Source: Davidsoniella eucalypti (taxonomy: Eukaryota; Ascomycota; Sordariomycetes; Microascales; Ceratocystidaceae). From it: DNA of 64,000 nucleotides. Below, one piece after another: positions 1 to 13,999 of this stretch. The notes beneath the pieces were generated by a model. It saw nothing but the letters and a program-made list of their open reading frames with translations. It did no database searches and was not told the DNA's origin. The position numbers were made by a program, and so were the translations under genes. The stretch's first letter is position 1, and each line of letters begins with the position of its first letter. Where the stretch lies: the NCBI GenBank assembly GCA_004009845.1, contig RMBW01000040.1:186001-250000 (forward strand), read 5' to 3'.

Positions 1-211
1 ATCCAGCACAACAAACCGTTCGTCGAACTTGTCAGCAAAACTTCATCAGCCAAACAAACCCTCTAAATCTCTTAAAACGCTCATCGTCGGCCATCGGCGA
101 GTTTCTATATCTATCTTTTTTTTTCATCTTTCATTGCTACATATCCATCAGGCACCGACCTTATTGATCCAACTCTATCCGTTACCATATCTAATCTCAC
201 CACCTCTAACT
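1..211 (+). other. 5' flank/leader of the CaMKK-like kinase gene
   Basis: No gene is visible here. An open frame runs in from position 29 in frame with the kinase start, but it has no upstream ATG: it opens on a TTG and reads Ser/Leu/Phe-rich. The sequence is pyrimidine-rich just before the ATG at 212, as is usual for a fungal leader. Confidence 0.5.
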
Positions 212-2638
212 ATGAGCGATCCCCCGGCCGTACTGAGTCTACAGACTCCGGGGTCCAACTATGACGAGCCACTGCCTATCGTCCAGTCGCCGGCTATGAT
301 GCTGTTGCCCGCCTTCACTCCGCAGCCGCTTGTGATGCGCTCGGAGACGGAGCCCACCCATCGGACTCCAGGTGCCCCGGAGCCACTGTAAGTGCTTGAC
401 TCAGCTCAACCCTAGACAGCTCTACCTGCGGCTCGGACCGTCGTATCGCAGCCAAACGATCGACTAACTGTTACTGTGTTTGCGCTAGGTTCCACAGCCA
501 CAAACGTACATTGAGCGAGTTCTCAATGCTGTCACCGGATTCCCGTACGCCCAGTGGCTTCCACAGTCCCTTGCGTCACCATAGAAGAACACCGTCGATG
601 CGGACTATCGTCAAAGTAAGCACCAGTAATCTCTATAACCAACACGTTATTTATTCTTACAATTCTATTACACAGGAAACCCTAAATGCGCGCTCAGAGT
701 ACAGCAACCGTTCTCAGCGCATCAATCAGTATCGCCTTGGGAAAGAAATCGGCCATGGTGCCTATGGTGCAGTATTCACAGGCATAGATTCTGCTGGCGT
801 CGAATATGTAAGCTTTCCATCCACCATATTGACCGTCAATGTATCGTGCTAACAATATATTAATAGGCTGTCAAGGAGTTCTCCAAGTCTCGCTTAAGGC
901 GTCGTGTGCAATCGCAGCTTCTTCGTGCTCGTGGTCCAGGACGCTTCCCTCCAGGCCCTGGAGATCGTCGACGGCCACCACCTAGTCCCCGGGTCTCGAT
1001 TGCTGGCCTAGCGGACTTTGATAGTATATGCAGCAGTGATTCGTTATTTCTAATCAGAGAAGAGCTTGCCATCATGAAAAAGCTTCATCACGAGAATCTT
1101 GTCAAGCTTGTCGAGGTTCTCGACGACCCAGATCAGGACTCTCTATACATGGTCTTAGAGATGTGTAAGGATGGCGTTGTTCAAAAATTTGACGACGAAA
1201 AGACTTCGGCTCCATTAGAAGAGGAAAAAGCTAGATGCTACTTCCGTGATCTGATTCTAGGCATCGAGTATCTTCATTCTCAGGGTATCATTCACCGCGA
1301 TATCAAGCCTGACAACTTATTACTTTCCCGTGATGAAGCAGGCGAGGATGTCCTCAAGATCTCCGACTTTGGTGTATCAGAAATATTCAACAGTCTCGGA
1401 GACAATGACATGAAAGTGTCCAAGGACGCCGGATCGCCCGCCTTCATGGCCCCGGAACTATGCCGCCGGAAACATGGTGATGTTGCTGGCAAGGCAGTCG
1501 ATATCTGGGCCATGGGCGTGACTTTATATTGTTTCCGTTATGGCAAGATCCCGTTCAACGAAGGCGAAAACGTCATCGAAATGTTCAACAACATTTGCAC
1601 ACAGGAGCTACAGTTGCCTGAGGATGAAGATCCCGTGTTTGCTGACTTGATAAGAAAAATTCTTGACAAGGACCCAGCTACGCGCATCAAAATGCCAGAG
1701 TTAAGAGTATGTTTTCACTCCATCTTGCTATAGTTTCCCGTAGGTATTCTACTAACACAGGTTCTTCCTAGGAACACCCATGGGTCACCTTATGTGGTGA
1801 AGACCCTCTCCTCCCAGAGGAAGAGAACTGCACGGAGCTCATTGCGCCGCCAAACGAGCTAGAACTGAGCCAAGCGCTTACTCGCAGAACTACCAATATA
1901 TTCACAGTTGTAAGCTACTCCCATCTAGACAACTATACATTCTCTTTTTCGAATATCGGATCTAACTAGACGCCGCTCTCGTATCTACAGATGAAAGTTC
2001 TTTACAAACTTAAGACTCGCGTTGCTTTACGCAAAGCTTTTGAAAGGGAGAACGCTAGCAAAAATATACCCAGCTTGCCCATCATCACCAACGATCACGT
2101 TGCCGACACAGCCCGTCTTGCTGCTGACTTGGCACAGAGACGCCAACGCTATAAGAACAAGCGTCCCAACCTACTCGATTTACCGGTAGATGAAGATCTC
2201 AACAGCGTACCGACATCCCCGCTCGGAATTATTTGCAACTCCCCTGATTCTCCTGGTGCCTCTAGTCCCGAGAATCCCCAAACTAGTACTATGCCGGGAT
2301 ACCTGGGAATCGGCACTGGATCGCAATACCATGTACCCAAAAGCGACCGTGACATGGACTGCGTAGCCGAGTCACCCACATCTGTCAGCTTTAGTGTGTA
2401 CGATGCAGCTTATGCGAGTGCAGTCGAGCGTATCAAGCAGGAACAAGGGAGCAGCGAGTCAATTTTTCTTACACGCCATGTAAGCGATCGTGCAAGGTAC
2501 TTGGATACCCCAGAAAATGCCTCTATCGCTAGTAACACCAAGCCGACGGATCTGACTGGGCCTATGTTGGCACTACGGGTAGATTCTGGATTTCAGGAAA
2601 TAGAGGCTGACTGTGATGATGTACAGAAAACAGCATAA
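212..2638 (+). CDS. CaMKK-type Ser/Thr protein kinase (AMPK-kinase family)
   Basis: Six exons: 212-387, 489-615, 676-807, 867-1706, 1772-1909, 1991-2638, giving 686 residues. The kinase domain spans about 120-430. The glycine loop is GHGAYG (127-132), the ATP lysine is K148 in AVKEF, the catalytic loop is HRDIKPDN (D290), DFG is at 312-314 and SPAFMAPE near 335-342. Right after the VAIK lysine lies an Arg/Pro/Gly-rich insert (about 150-190), the RP insert typical of Ca2+/calmodulin-dependent kinase kinases. Relatives are Aspergillus CmkC, S. pombe Ssp1 and yeast Sak1/Tos3/Elm1; they phosphorylate AMPK/Snf1-type and CaM kinases. The tail after EHPWV is long, Ser/Pro-rich and probably disordered. 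The intron at 616-675 is 60 bp and stop-free, so its retention would add 20 residues. The family call is firm; which yeast paralogue it matches is open. Confidence 0.9.
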
Positions 2639-5600
2639 TCTATGAGCGAACGGATCAGATACAAAACATAGGCATAATAGTACTAGTAGAAGCCAATCTA
2701 GTGTTCCGGGCATCGTATTCTTTATCAATGCTAGTCTAATAGTTAGCTGCTCAGATAGGTGGTCTTGTTTCGATCCTTGATCGGATCGTCAGTCTTGACT
2801 ACTTTGTGTCATAATAATGCTTGGTTCATTGCCCTTGTCCGTTCTAGGCCATAGCCCGAAGGCTTAAGGTTGTCCGCTCACCTTCCAGTTTAAGTTGTTG
2901 GTTGCGAACTGCTATTCCAGCAGTAGAATAAAGACTAGAGCCGGATCTCCGTGAAGTTCATGCGGACGATCTAGCTCTAGATATGACTCTCATTGTCCTC
3001 TATACAGCAAAAAGAAATGGCACATGCTGGTCCGTACTCAGATATTGAACTAGCCTTGATGTCGCAGAATAAACAGCGTATCTTAGACACTATACACCCC
3101 CTTTCTTTCTTCTACACGAAGGTAGACAACAAGTAACACAGAAATACTAGTCTAACTAAATCCCAGCTCAAAAAGAAGATCAAGTAGGGCATGAACTGGC
3201 GTAAGCGAGCCTAAGACAGTCATACCTCAGCTGTTTTGCCTTTGTTCGGACAACCACACAGGACGGTCCAGACCAATCTCACAGAGTCCTGTCTCTCGTT
3301 GTCCGTCTTGTCTAATATATACCCGTTTTGGTATCACCGCCCACCCAACCATCCAATCTAGGTGGCTTTTTCATTCTCCTTTTGGGTTCATGTACATATA
3401 GTCACCCTAAATACGTAATTCCCTCAGTCGCTTGTACGACAAGAGGGTTTAGGAGATCGGTAGCCCCATCATAGTTGGAATCCATAAAAACAGGCCATAA
3501 ACCATGAATGTATCAAAGACCAAAACAACAGACAAAGAGACGGCCAGAAGACTCCCAAGGGTGGTTATATTTGCTTATTCTTCATTCCCTCCCATCGTTA
3601 AAATAGGTTTGTCACTTGTCACATCACAACAATGTGTGCCTATACAAAATGTGATGTGATGTGACCTGGTTACATGTGATTTCTCCCTATAATGAATGAC
3701 CTTCGATATGGCAGCGTCAATACCATACCCCAGAAACACATACAGACATAGTAGTATATTTACCTCTTGGAGTATGTTTAATTATTGAACAAGCCTAAAG
3801 ACCCCTTCTTTGTAGCTCATTTTTGATCTGATCAACGAATGGCTATTAGAAACAACCCTGAAAACGGGGCCTCTTTGGAATGGGGTTTATGAAATATTCT
3901 TTGATTAACTATCTAGTTCAAACTGTTTACAAAGCAGCAGTGATGATGCCTTTTCAAGGCTTCCACCCATCAAAACGTAGCCAGACTTCTACCCTCCTCA
4001 TAATGATACAAACGCTCGGGCAGCGACAGATAATTGCAGCATGTAAATATAGATAATACAATTGCATATTCTTCAAGCTCGTTGTAGTACCAAATATGGT
4101 TCAAAATACATTACACGCCTCTACTGTTACTTCAGTTGTAAGCTACTTCTATCCAATCGAATTGCTTGCTTGCTTACTATAAGTGTATATCGAATATTAC
4201 AATCTTGGCCCGGAACTGGATGTCCGGAAAGCCTTGACTTACCTTGAAATCAGAAACACCCTATCAAAGTACGATACCACATGGGCTGTATTTATTTATA
4301 TGCCGATAAGACGCTTAAGCAAGGTATTTCTCTTCTCTAGGCTCGAATAGCCTGTTTTGGGCATATAGATACCCTAAGCGACAAAATGGCTTACCTCTTT
4401 TACAGCCTAGTTGTATAATATTCGATGTAGACCACAAAAGTAGAAGATGAAGCAACACGCCAAGGGAGAACAGAATCGATCACATCTTCTCTATACCTAT
4501 AGATACACACTTGGACAGATGCATGTCTTTCGCCTAACCCACGTCAAGGGGGTTAAGATCTTCACAAGATATAACCAATCACCTATGCCCGAATATCCAG
4601 TATTCTGGCCAGCCGCATGTTTATTGAGCCTCATAAGCTAGACAAAACGGCACATGTGTTCTTTCACTATCCTCTAGTGGATCTATACTACTACTTGGAC
4701 AAGCCTGAGACAACTCCGATATTGGAAAAAACAAATCTGACCATGTACCATCTAAGACTCTGCGCTGTCTCCTTTCTCTAGGGGAACTAATCCTATATCG
4801 GCGTTGCTATCAGCTAAGACACGGTACTTTCTTTATCTTGATTTTTTGTTCTCTGTGATTCATGAGCGGTGTGCTCAAAATACAGCTAACTGCAATATTG
4901 ATCGACATATTGTGCTAGACAAAGTATCAGTTGATATGCTGTACTGTAGTGATACTCGTATCTAGGCAAGTAAATATTTAGCATTATAAAGATCTAAAAA
5001 GGATTCTTTTATCAAACGCGGAGGTGCTCAATATCAGTTAGAATGAGCCATATCAGTAAGTTCTTCATATGCCGTACACTAGCAACTCTTGATGGCTTGT
5101 ACTACAATAGGGTGCTATCCGAGATAAAGATAAGGAGTTAAATAATATGTTCTACATATTGAACAATATACAAGAAATACTATATGCTATTATGTACCTG
5201 TGTGTGATATATATTACGTACATGACTATCTTGTACCTACATATATTACTACAGTTCCTATAAGGCACCTACATGGAACGAACAATAGCTTGATATGTTC
5301 TAGCCACCCGTTTGTTAGGTTCCGTTCCTCGGCGGTATGCCGTTGTGGCTTAAGCGAGAACAGGCGGGTAGACAAAACATGCCTTTAGTCTGGCAAAGTT
5401 ATTCGTCAATTCAAGTAGGTTGATACCAGGAAAATGCTGATGTGTCTAGACTAAAGGTAGGGAAGGGGGGAGTGCATCTTTTTTTTATTGTCTAGCACCA
5501 AAGCAAGGCCTCAAGTGGGTTGATATTTTTTCCCTCGATGCCTTGTTGGAAACTCAATATCAATAGCATAGCATATTGCTTTATTGGGTAGGCACGTTGG

Positions 5601-8600
5601 CTTGATATCTAACATGGTTCGCCGATGAGTTTCTCTAGGCTGTCTATCGAAACCTAGCACAATGTCCTATGTGGCTTGAGCCATGTTTCTGTTACCGTAC
5701 TTTCTTTTTCTCCTTCCTCTTTAAACACAGCATATATATATATATGTACTTTAAGCTATGCTTATACGTGAATTAACCAGTAATGGAAATATTTCAATAT
5801 GTAAGTCTTATAAGTCAACGACAAGGAAGGGACGGAGAAATGCAACATTAGATTCACTAAGACAAAGTATCATATATTACATGCACACCGCTGATTCTCA
5901 GGCGGTCCGGTATTTTGGCAGCCACTAAGCAACATACAAGTTCAACGTGTACTATCTGCTGGAATTCCATGATATATACCCGGACAGTAGCAGGATGATA
6001 GTCCACCTTCGTCCCCGTTAAAGCCAGAAAGTTCTGTATAAATTCATGGCGTGTATATAACTTATCGACACATACGTATATAGAAACAGTACATGTTGTC
6101 TTCTATATTCGGTTATTTCTAGGCCCGATTCTATCACATATCGTCTTACGACTTCTACTTTAGGAAACCAACTTCAAAATAGGGCCTATTGACAACCTAC
6201 TATCCCAGTCACTGTGATGTGATGTTCAAATTTCAAAAGAAAAAAAATAATGTATTGTTCTTTTTTTTTGTCAGCCATGTATTCCGTTTGAAAGAAGCTC
6301 CCGTGGGGTATATTAAAAAAAGTATATATATAAAAACAGGCTTGAAGCATATTGGCCGATGACACCTTTCTTGACCACTAAAGAATGCCATCGGCCGACA
6401 ATGTCAAGGTCCACTAGTGTAATAGTAGTAGCAATGCTGAAGGTTGTATTTCTTGCTTTTTTTTCACAAGCATTTAAACCAAGGGTAGTATCAATCAAAA
6501 GACGTGCTCGATGTGGTTTTATGATAGAAATAATTTATCAGGAGAGAAAGAAGAAGGTCGACGATAGATCGAATGGGTTGTTTTCTTCGATGAGACGTGA
6601 CGAATATTTAAAGGGGAAATACAAGTCATAAAGAATATCCACCCACAAATTGCTAAAATTAATGAAATATAGATTTGTCAAAAACATGTGCTCTGTAGAA
6701 TAAAGCTTGTCACAGTTGATTACATATTTACGCCAATTTTTCGGGTGAGCATCTTATATCCAAGCTTTCATTATTATAAATTATCACATTCCATTCTGAA
6801 GTAAATGTCTTGGTAGCTTTTATCGATTGAACCCCATTTTTATCAATGTCAGATGCCTCTAAATCCTATGCTTGCCCGCCACCCAATGGTCCAGAGAAAA
6901 AAAAATAGAGAAATCAAGCATGAAAAATATTGTATGGCTGGTTCAGTTAACCTCGCACAAGTGCCGATGTGATTATCAAGCCTTGCTATTTTTGTGATTT
7001 CTCTTACTCCTAGATAAGCAACGTTCATCCATTTAGCTACTTGTTTGAGACCTAGGGGTCTTTTACTTGTCCTTTTCGTCTATTCTAAACAGAAGACTTT
7101 GGGGGGTTTTCTTTCTTGTCTTGCTTTCAAGACTCTGCAAGTAGTGAAGACCAAATGCACTATATTGGAAAGAGTCGAGCCATAGCAAACAACACAGGTT
7201 TCTTATCTAGTGGTGCTTTGAGACGTTAAGAGTCTAGACTCGGGATGCCCTTCTTCAGGGGTGATCTTCAATACAGTCGGCGTGGGGGGGGATTATATGC
7301 CAGGCATCAAACATAGTCATAGTAACTATTCAAGAAAGTGGTATGTACATAACAAGGCGAAGTGCTATGGGCAGTTGACTTAAAATGTTGCGTTGCAGTT
7401 AAACGGTAGTCAAAATCGGAGGTATAGGGTTGATATAAATCTAGGGTTTATGGTTGCGCAAATTTGTACCCGCTCGGCTCGTGGTACTTTCCGTGTAGTT
7501 CCGTGATATATCAGACTAAAACCCCGTCGGCTGACTATCACGATCTTTGTTTCCAGGGAGGCAATATTTGTGCTGATCTAGTGCTGATATATATATTTTT
7601 TGACTTGTTGTCTCCTTTCTTCTCTTCTCCAGTGAAATGGAACGTGAGATCCAAAGTACGAAGACGTGAGTTCAAAACTCTTTCATTCGTACGTAATACA
7701 AGCATCTACAAAACAGGCGATTCCTACCTTTTGGTTACATTCTAGTGTCAAAAAGGTGGGCGTAATGTTTTCTTTTCTCTCCTTTCTTCTAGTGCTGATA
7801 TGGAAATGGACTTTGATTACATAAAAGCCAACAAATGTATCAAGACAGGACAAAATTAGAAGATAGATCAAGAAGGCGGAGGAGGAATGAGGAGAAGAAA
7901 GAGGAGCAAAGGCGGAGAAACTGCGAGGCTACCCTAGCCATGATTTCATGTCAAGTACTCGGAAAGGAAAGAGAAATGGGCCTAGTACTAGAGCATCATT
8001 TATTGCGGGTGATCAAGTCGATGATGGGCTCACCGGCCGAGAGGAAACATGGTTCCAAGTCGGGTAAACAAGCAATAAGTAAACCTGTGGAGTGATTGCG
8101 GGATATTGGTTGTAAGCTAAGAAATTCGAGAAAAACAAGAATCAAACTTATAACTCGATGTAGACGTGGAAAGATGGTGATGAGAAAAGATAAGTCCGGT
8201 GATATGGCCGTAGGTTGGATTGTCGGCAACTATGGAAATCACGACCTATTTCGGATCGATATGAACAATGTCTGTGACTGTACCCAAACACGTCTGTTTA
8301 TTGGGCTTTACAGCTTTACCAGCTCAACGTGATGCAATGTGGAACAAAATACGACCATTTTGTACTATGTCTGTGTGCGGTGGAGGATTGGATAGTGAGA
8401 ATCTCTACATACGTATGTATATGTTATATGTATATGTATATGCTGCAGGTAAGACAATGGGCACACTGTTATGTCAGATTTGGCAGCGATTGCTAATAAG
8501 ATTATTGGCTCTTTTAGACAGCCAACCGTGGCCGTGGCCATACTCTAGTAAAACGGATCATTAATGTATACTTGTCAGGCGCGGTTTATTGGGTGCTTAT

Positions 8601-11600
8601 TCTGTCAATAAAGAGATTATTGAATTAGGAAAAAAAAAGAAAGCTAGTAGAATAACACTGCTTACATGTATGCATGCTCGCAAATGGCTGGCATCGGATA
8701 GTTTTGTGTCTTTTTTTTGCGGTTAGACCAGTTGGGAGGCCGCCAACGGGACAGGGTAGTATATCTGTCTTTCTTCTGTTTGTCTCCTTGAAGGCAAGCT
8801 ACATGTTTAGAGTGTGATCAGAGAGCTCCAAGGATAGCCATTTTGAAAACTGGTGTTATTGTGTATAAAGAAGTTGTAATAGGAAGTAGACGGATAGGAA
8901 GGGCCAAGGCAAGGCGTGGGAGCTTAACGTTTTGTTAAGCCCATCTTACATACTATTTTCTTTCTTGTTTCTGTCAAGTCGTAGCTGTTTTGTTGTCTTA
9001 TAGAGCTGGAGGATTAAGCGTTGCATTAGCATACACATGGAAGTTCTTGGATAGTGTCTCTTTATTTTCGAACGTATGTAGTTTTTGCCGTCGCAGTAGA
9101 GTCTAGATGTGACCTTATGTTGTCGGTTGTCTACGACATGCTCATAATTATCTGTTTTCGTACTATTACGAAACTCGGGATATGATACCCTGGACCAACT
9201 GTGGAATGCCAAAGAAGTTCACCTTGTTGCTGCTCTTTTTAGGGGGGCTTTGCGGTGAAAACTACCGGTATATTCTCCTTTTCATGTGTATTCTCAAACC
9301 CCGAGGCCTTCGTAACCAAGTCCACGATGCTTGGAGAAGAATAGTCTTGACAATTTGCTTGAGATGATGATGAATCAAACGGGGCTTCGGAGCGAAGGGG
9401 CTTATGTTTTATTTCTTACAGTACAATTCGTGTCCCCCTACCTAGTCAAGTTTGCGGGCCTTACTAATAGTTCGTTAATGCTATGTATAGGTTGTTGGAA
9501 ACACTAGAGAGACAGTCTATGAGGACAAGTTGACAGGGTTACAATTCATGTTCGTAGAAAGTTCACCATGTCCTTAAACTGATATCAAGAAAAAGAGAAA
9601 CAATGACAACAGATATAAGCAGAAAAAGAGGGAAAGCCGCTGAAACAACAGCCGTAGAAATCGGTAATTCAAAGTCCCTGGGGCACAATTCGCTTCTGAT
9701 CTTTCGATAACTACGAGACTTGCAGCCAAGACTCTATCTTCTTCATTTTCTCACACTAGGATCAAGATGGAAAACGGCTTGGCAGGCTTGGCTTTTTCAG
9801 TCTTTATTTTTTTGCTCGGCACAAGAGCCGGACGACACCAGTACGGAACAATAGCGGAAAAGACTCTACTTTTCATAGCTACGACCTTGTCGACTGTCCT
9901 ATAGCCTTGCTACTAGGTCGGAGATCGTGAGGCTCCTTGTCTGATATAATTGATCACCCTGTTTCATAGTGAGGGATCATGACGTTGAAGACTAAGAGCC
10001 TCGTCAGCAAACTAATATTCTTGAGGATCTTTTCTCGGCTTTGTGTAGAGCCAGGTTAGTGAGTATACGAGTATTTATGCGTCGAGGTAACGAGAATCGC
10101 TGTATCTGTGGATGATCCTACATGCTAAAGCCAAAATCACTCTCTTCTTTCATGAGAATGCCAGGAAGATGTGTCTATTGTATGTCTATACCTGTACACA
10201 TGAATGTGTCTACAAACTTACGATTTCCGATATATATGTAGCCATAGTAGACTAGACAGGATAGAACAGGCCAGTGTAGTGCTGAGGCGTTCAGGGTCGT
10301 CAATCCGACGTGTCCGCGGCATCTCATGTGCTGGAAGGACACGAGCAATAAATACAGGCAACGTGTGATGGGCGCTGATGCACACTTTCCCTTATTTCGA
10401 GGGGAGAAGAGATATGGATGGGTGAGTTACCACAGAAGCTGCTAGACGAGAAGCTTGGGTCTTCACGGCCAATCACAGCCTAGGAGTAGCATCGACATAA
10501 CATTAGCAGTAGACGTGCTGCAATGCGATGCGATGCGATGCTGTATATGTAGGCTTCTCGACAGGGCAGGTTGCAGTCACACATACACGCACATGCCAGT
10601 GTGCCAGGAAGCCAGGACCTTGGCCTAGAGGTCGAAACTATGGCCTAACGGAGATCGTCGACGGGTTGGCAGACCAGCAAGCCAGTTGGCTAATCGTCCA
10701 TGAATGCAACGGAGAAGACGATGAATATGGTGCTGCATGTGGTATGTGTTCCAGGGAGATAGATAAATCCGTACATAAACATACATATGAACATATATAT
10801 GTACATACTTTGCTGCATATGCAGGCGTTTTTGTACGTGCAGGCCGGTGCATTAATCAACCAGCAATAACAATAACGCTCATATGTATGTAGACAGCTTA
10901 AAATAACGAGGAACAACTATAATTTACTGATAGGACAGCTAATAGTTGCAGCTCCTTTACGGACAAAGCCAACTGAAAACAAGCTGACCCCTTGTTCTTC
11001 AATGTCGTCATTATATCTGTTTTCTTTTTTCATTTCCTTTCTACTGATAAGCAAGAAAAACTTCAGTACTGATAAAGATATAGCCATGATCTGCAGGGTT
11101 CCCTAGCTTTGTTAAAAAGACCAGAGAGCAATAAAAAGCAAGCTATGATCATGCAACTATCAGTAGACGATACAAATAAGTGTCAATGAAACATGGCGCA
11201 CGTAATGACTATGAGAGCAACTCAGGGATAATCCAACGGTATATTTCTAACGTTATCTTCCTACATGTTTTGTCTGCTGATATACACAAGGTCGATAGTA
11301 TACATCATTGTGTATCAAGACTTTCCCACACTTGTACAATATATATATATATTATATGTGTATGTGCGTGGTGACATCTCAAGATCCCAAGCATCTAGAC
11401 TGCCGTCAGTGCTACGTACTAGAGTAGATGCCAAGCTCTGGAGAGAACATAAAGAATGCTACGCATGCCGCGAACGCAACCTCAGCGATGAGATGGAAGG
11501 GAGGCAGCCTATCTACCTATAGGACAAGCACGGCAAAGGCTAGGCCGCTGGGAAAAAGAAACCGGAATGGCTTGGCAAAGGAAACAGAGTTTCGGTCTTG

Positions 11601-13999
11601 GCACTTGAGCTATCCTTCTTGTTATCTTTCTTTTTCACTTGGCTAGCCCGGGTCTGTCTATAGGGCAAATAAAGCATGTCTTTGCTCTTCTTATCTTGCT
11701 GTCGGCTTATATGTTCAACTTTTGTAGAACATATCTGTGGCATGTTGTACGTCGGATCTAGCTAACTGCCAAGAAGTCTCTATCAAAGTGACAAAGTACT
11801 AGCATACAAGGCTGGATATCACGGAACGGCTAAGGAAGTAGCCAAGACTCGGGAACGCACAACAAGGTGGGAATAAGGAAATATATGCAAAAAGTTCCCG
11901 TGATCGCGGCAATTCAATCGACGGCCGCTAAATGCTTCATATCAGCTGGCCACTATGTACGTCACAGAATTAAGGTAGGCAGTGCTGAGAGGCAAAAAAG
12001 AAGACGTGGAAAATAACAGTACAGCTCTCGCAAGCAGTAGCTATTCTCCTTTTCCTTTATATGAGTTTGTGCGACTCCGCGGGCCTCCGAATCGACTCTA
12101 GGCTGATTAGAGTGGCTATTTTAAAAGAGAAAAGAATAAACAGAGTATTAAGGGTTAGCATGGTTGTATGTATTACCCAATATACGGCAATATCGTACAA
12201 ATCGGACATGTAAGTTAGCCCGTCACCTAAAAGAAATCCACCTCTCCGGACAAACTCCGGATTTCATGCGTCGATATGGGTTGTCTTTGAGTCTTTTTTT
12301 CGAAACCATGGTCTGGTTATTGATAATTATACCGTTCGCCCACCCAGCAAAAGGAATCTGTTGATGGGGGATCTTGGAGAGGTGAGGGGGTTTTCTTCCT
12401 CCTTCCAGCAGAAACGAGTCTTCTCCTCACGGGCTCTTGACTGATAGATAGAAAGACCACTTGCAACTATGTACTATGTATGCCCGGACAATATACCGAA
12501 GAGGAACTTCTCCAACAAAGCCTGTGCTTTCTCGCTGTATAGAGCCCTTTGGATAGTTAGTACATGGTTTAAATCCAAAAGGCAGTACGACTGAGCAAAG
12601 GAGAGAGAAAAAAACGGGGGGAAAAAACGCCTAGGTGGCTAATAAAGTTTGTAAGCTAGTTTGTCACCAATAAGAATATTGAAAAAGTTTATATATTAAA
12701 AAGGCTGGGGGGGATTAGTGAGAGACATGACAAACCCTAATTGTCGACTTCAACTAAAGCCAGCCAAAGGCTAGAGGGACTTGGTGATCTTAGAACGATT
12801 AGCGGGGACCGGTTCCGCTGACTGAAAGTACCCAAACCCTGTAGAGGAAGTATTCTTTCCGGGCTATTTTAGTATTACATAGTTCTAAAGAAAAAAAAGA
12901 TTATTGGGCTCCTTGATCTAAACGAAACACAAAACGAGTCATAAACGAAGAAATAAACATGGCCGTATAATTAGCTTTGTATGTCCGGGCTAATCGAGAC
13001 GAGACAATTTGCTTGTAACGTAAGATTTTGCATCCAAGACACTTTCTATGATCGTGAAAAAGGCCGAGTTTTTCTTATTTATTAGTATTAGCAGCAACAT
13101 TGCAAGACTCTCTTTCGCGGAGTCCCCTAAGAGTGCGCAACTACAGATATTGAGTACCGCTAGTGTGAAATCCAGAATCTCACACAGTGCATCAGTGCAT
13201 GTCTATCATGATCTTCTTCAGCTGATATCAGAACAGTAGCATTGGTCCATGTAGCTAAAATGTGTCTTTGGCTTACCTTTATTTCCTTGGTTCAATGAGG
13301 GCCGAAAGTAACAGATTCTGTGTCCCATCTCTAGAATTAGAATTCCCCAGTCCAAAATACCTAGTACAATAAATAGTAGCCAAAACAAAAGCCCCTTTCG
13401 AGATTGGACCCCGGCTAATTTCGTCCAAATTCCTGGCCAATGGCACTCCATCTGCACAATTCTAGAGTATGAAGAATGGTCGTTTTGGGTGTAGCTACGT
13501 CATAGGCTAGGGAGCCTACCTTTGTTTCCATCCTTTGGCAGTGATGCCGGCTGTGGAAATAGTAGTAGTGGTAGTAATGGTGGTGGTAAAGCAGTAGTTC
13601 AATGAATGCCGGTGCTGTCTAGTTTTCATATGGCTAAGCTATAAAGTACCTATTGGTATTGGTACAAGTCGGCAAATTAGCTTCGGACATGAGGTGATTA
13701 TCCATTAGAAGGACGAACAAGAAAAAGAAGCACAGGGGGGAGGCAAGGGAAGTAGGAGATGTCCCGCCAGACCTAATCGAAGGCCTTGCGCAAGTCACAA
13801 CACTGATGAGACGGGCGCAGCATTCTTGGCTACTATTAAAGGGCATCGTAGACTGTAATAACAACAAAGAAGAACTATAACAGTCGCCAATATAACAGAG
13901 GCACTAAACATTGGTACTTGGCTACGGAACAGGACAGCATTGCAAACTCTAATCACGAGTCCTGTTCTCTAATCAGTCGTCCGTCCTGCCCTAGAACCG
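2639..13999. other. Gene desert, AT-rich, no supported gene
   Basis: About 11 kb downstream of the CaMKK-like gene. All open frames on both strands are short (under about 115 codons), without recognisable domains or a convincing chain of splice sites. I see homopolymer runs, TA/TATA-rich stretches, a small GTGATGTGATGTGA repeat near 3650 and a CGATG pentamer repeat at about 10523-10541. No transposase, reverse transcriptase, tRNA or terminal repeats were recognised. Long noncoding transcripts or strongly decayed elements cannot be excluded. Confidence 0.5.

Noticed and set aside
12146..12157. TTAGGG-like stretch suggesting a telomeric repeat
   Set aside because: A single motif unit only; no array, so chance occurrence.
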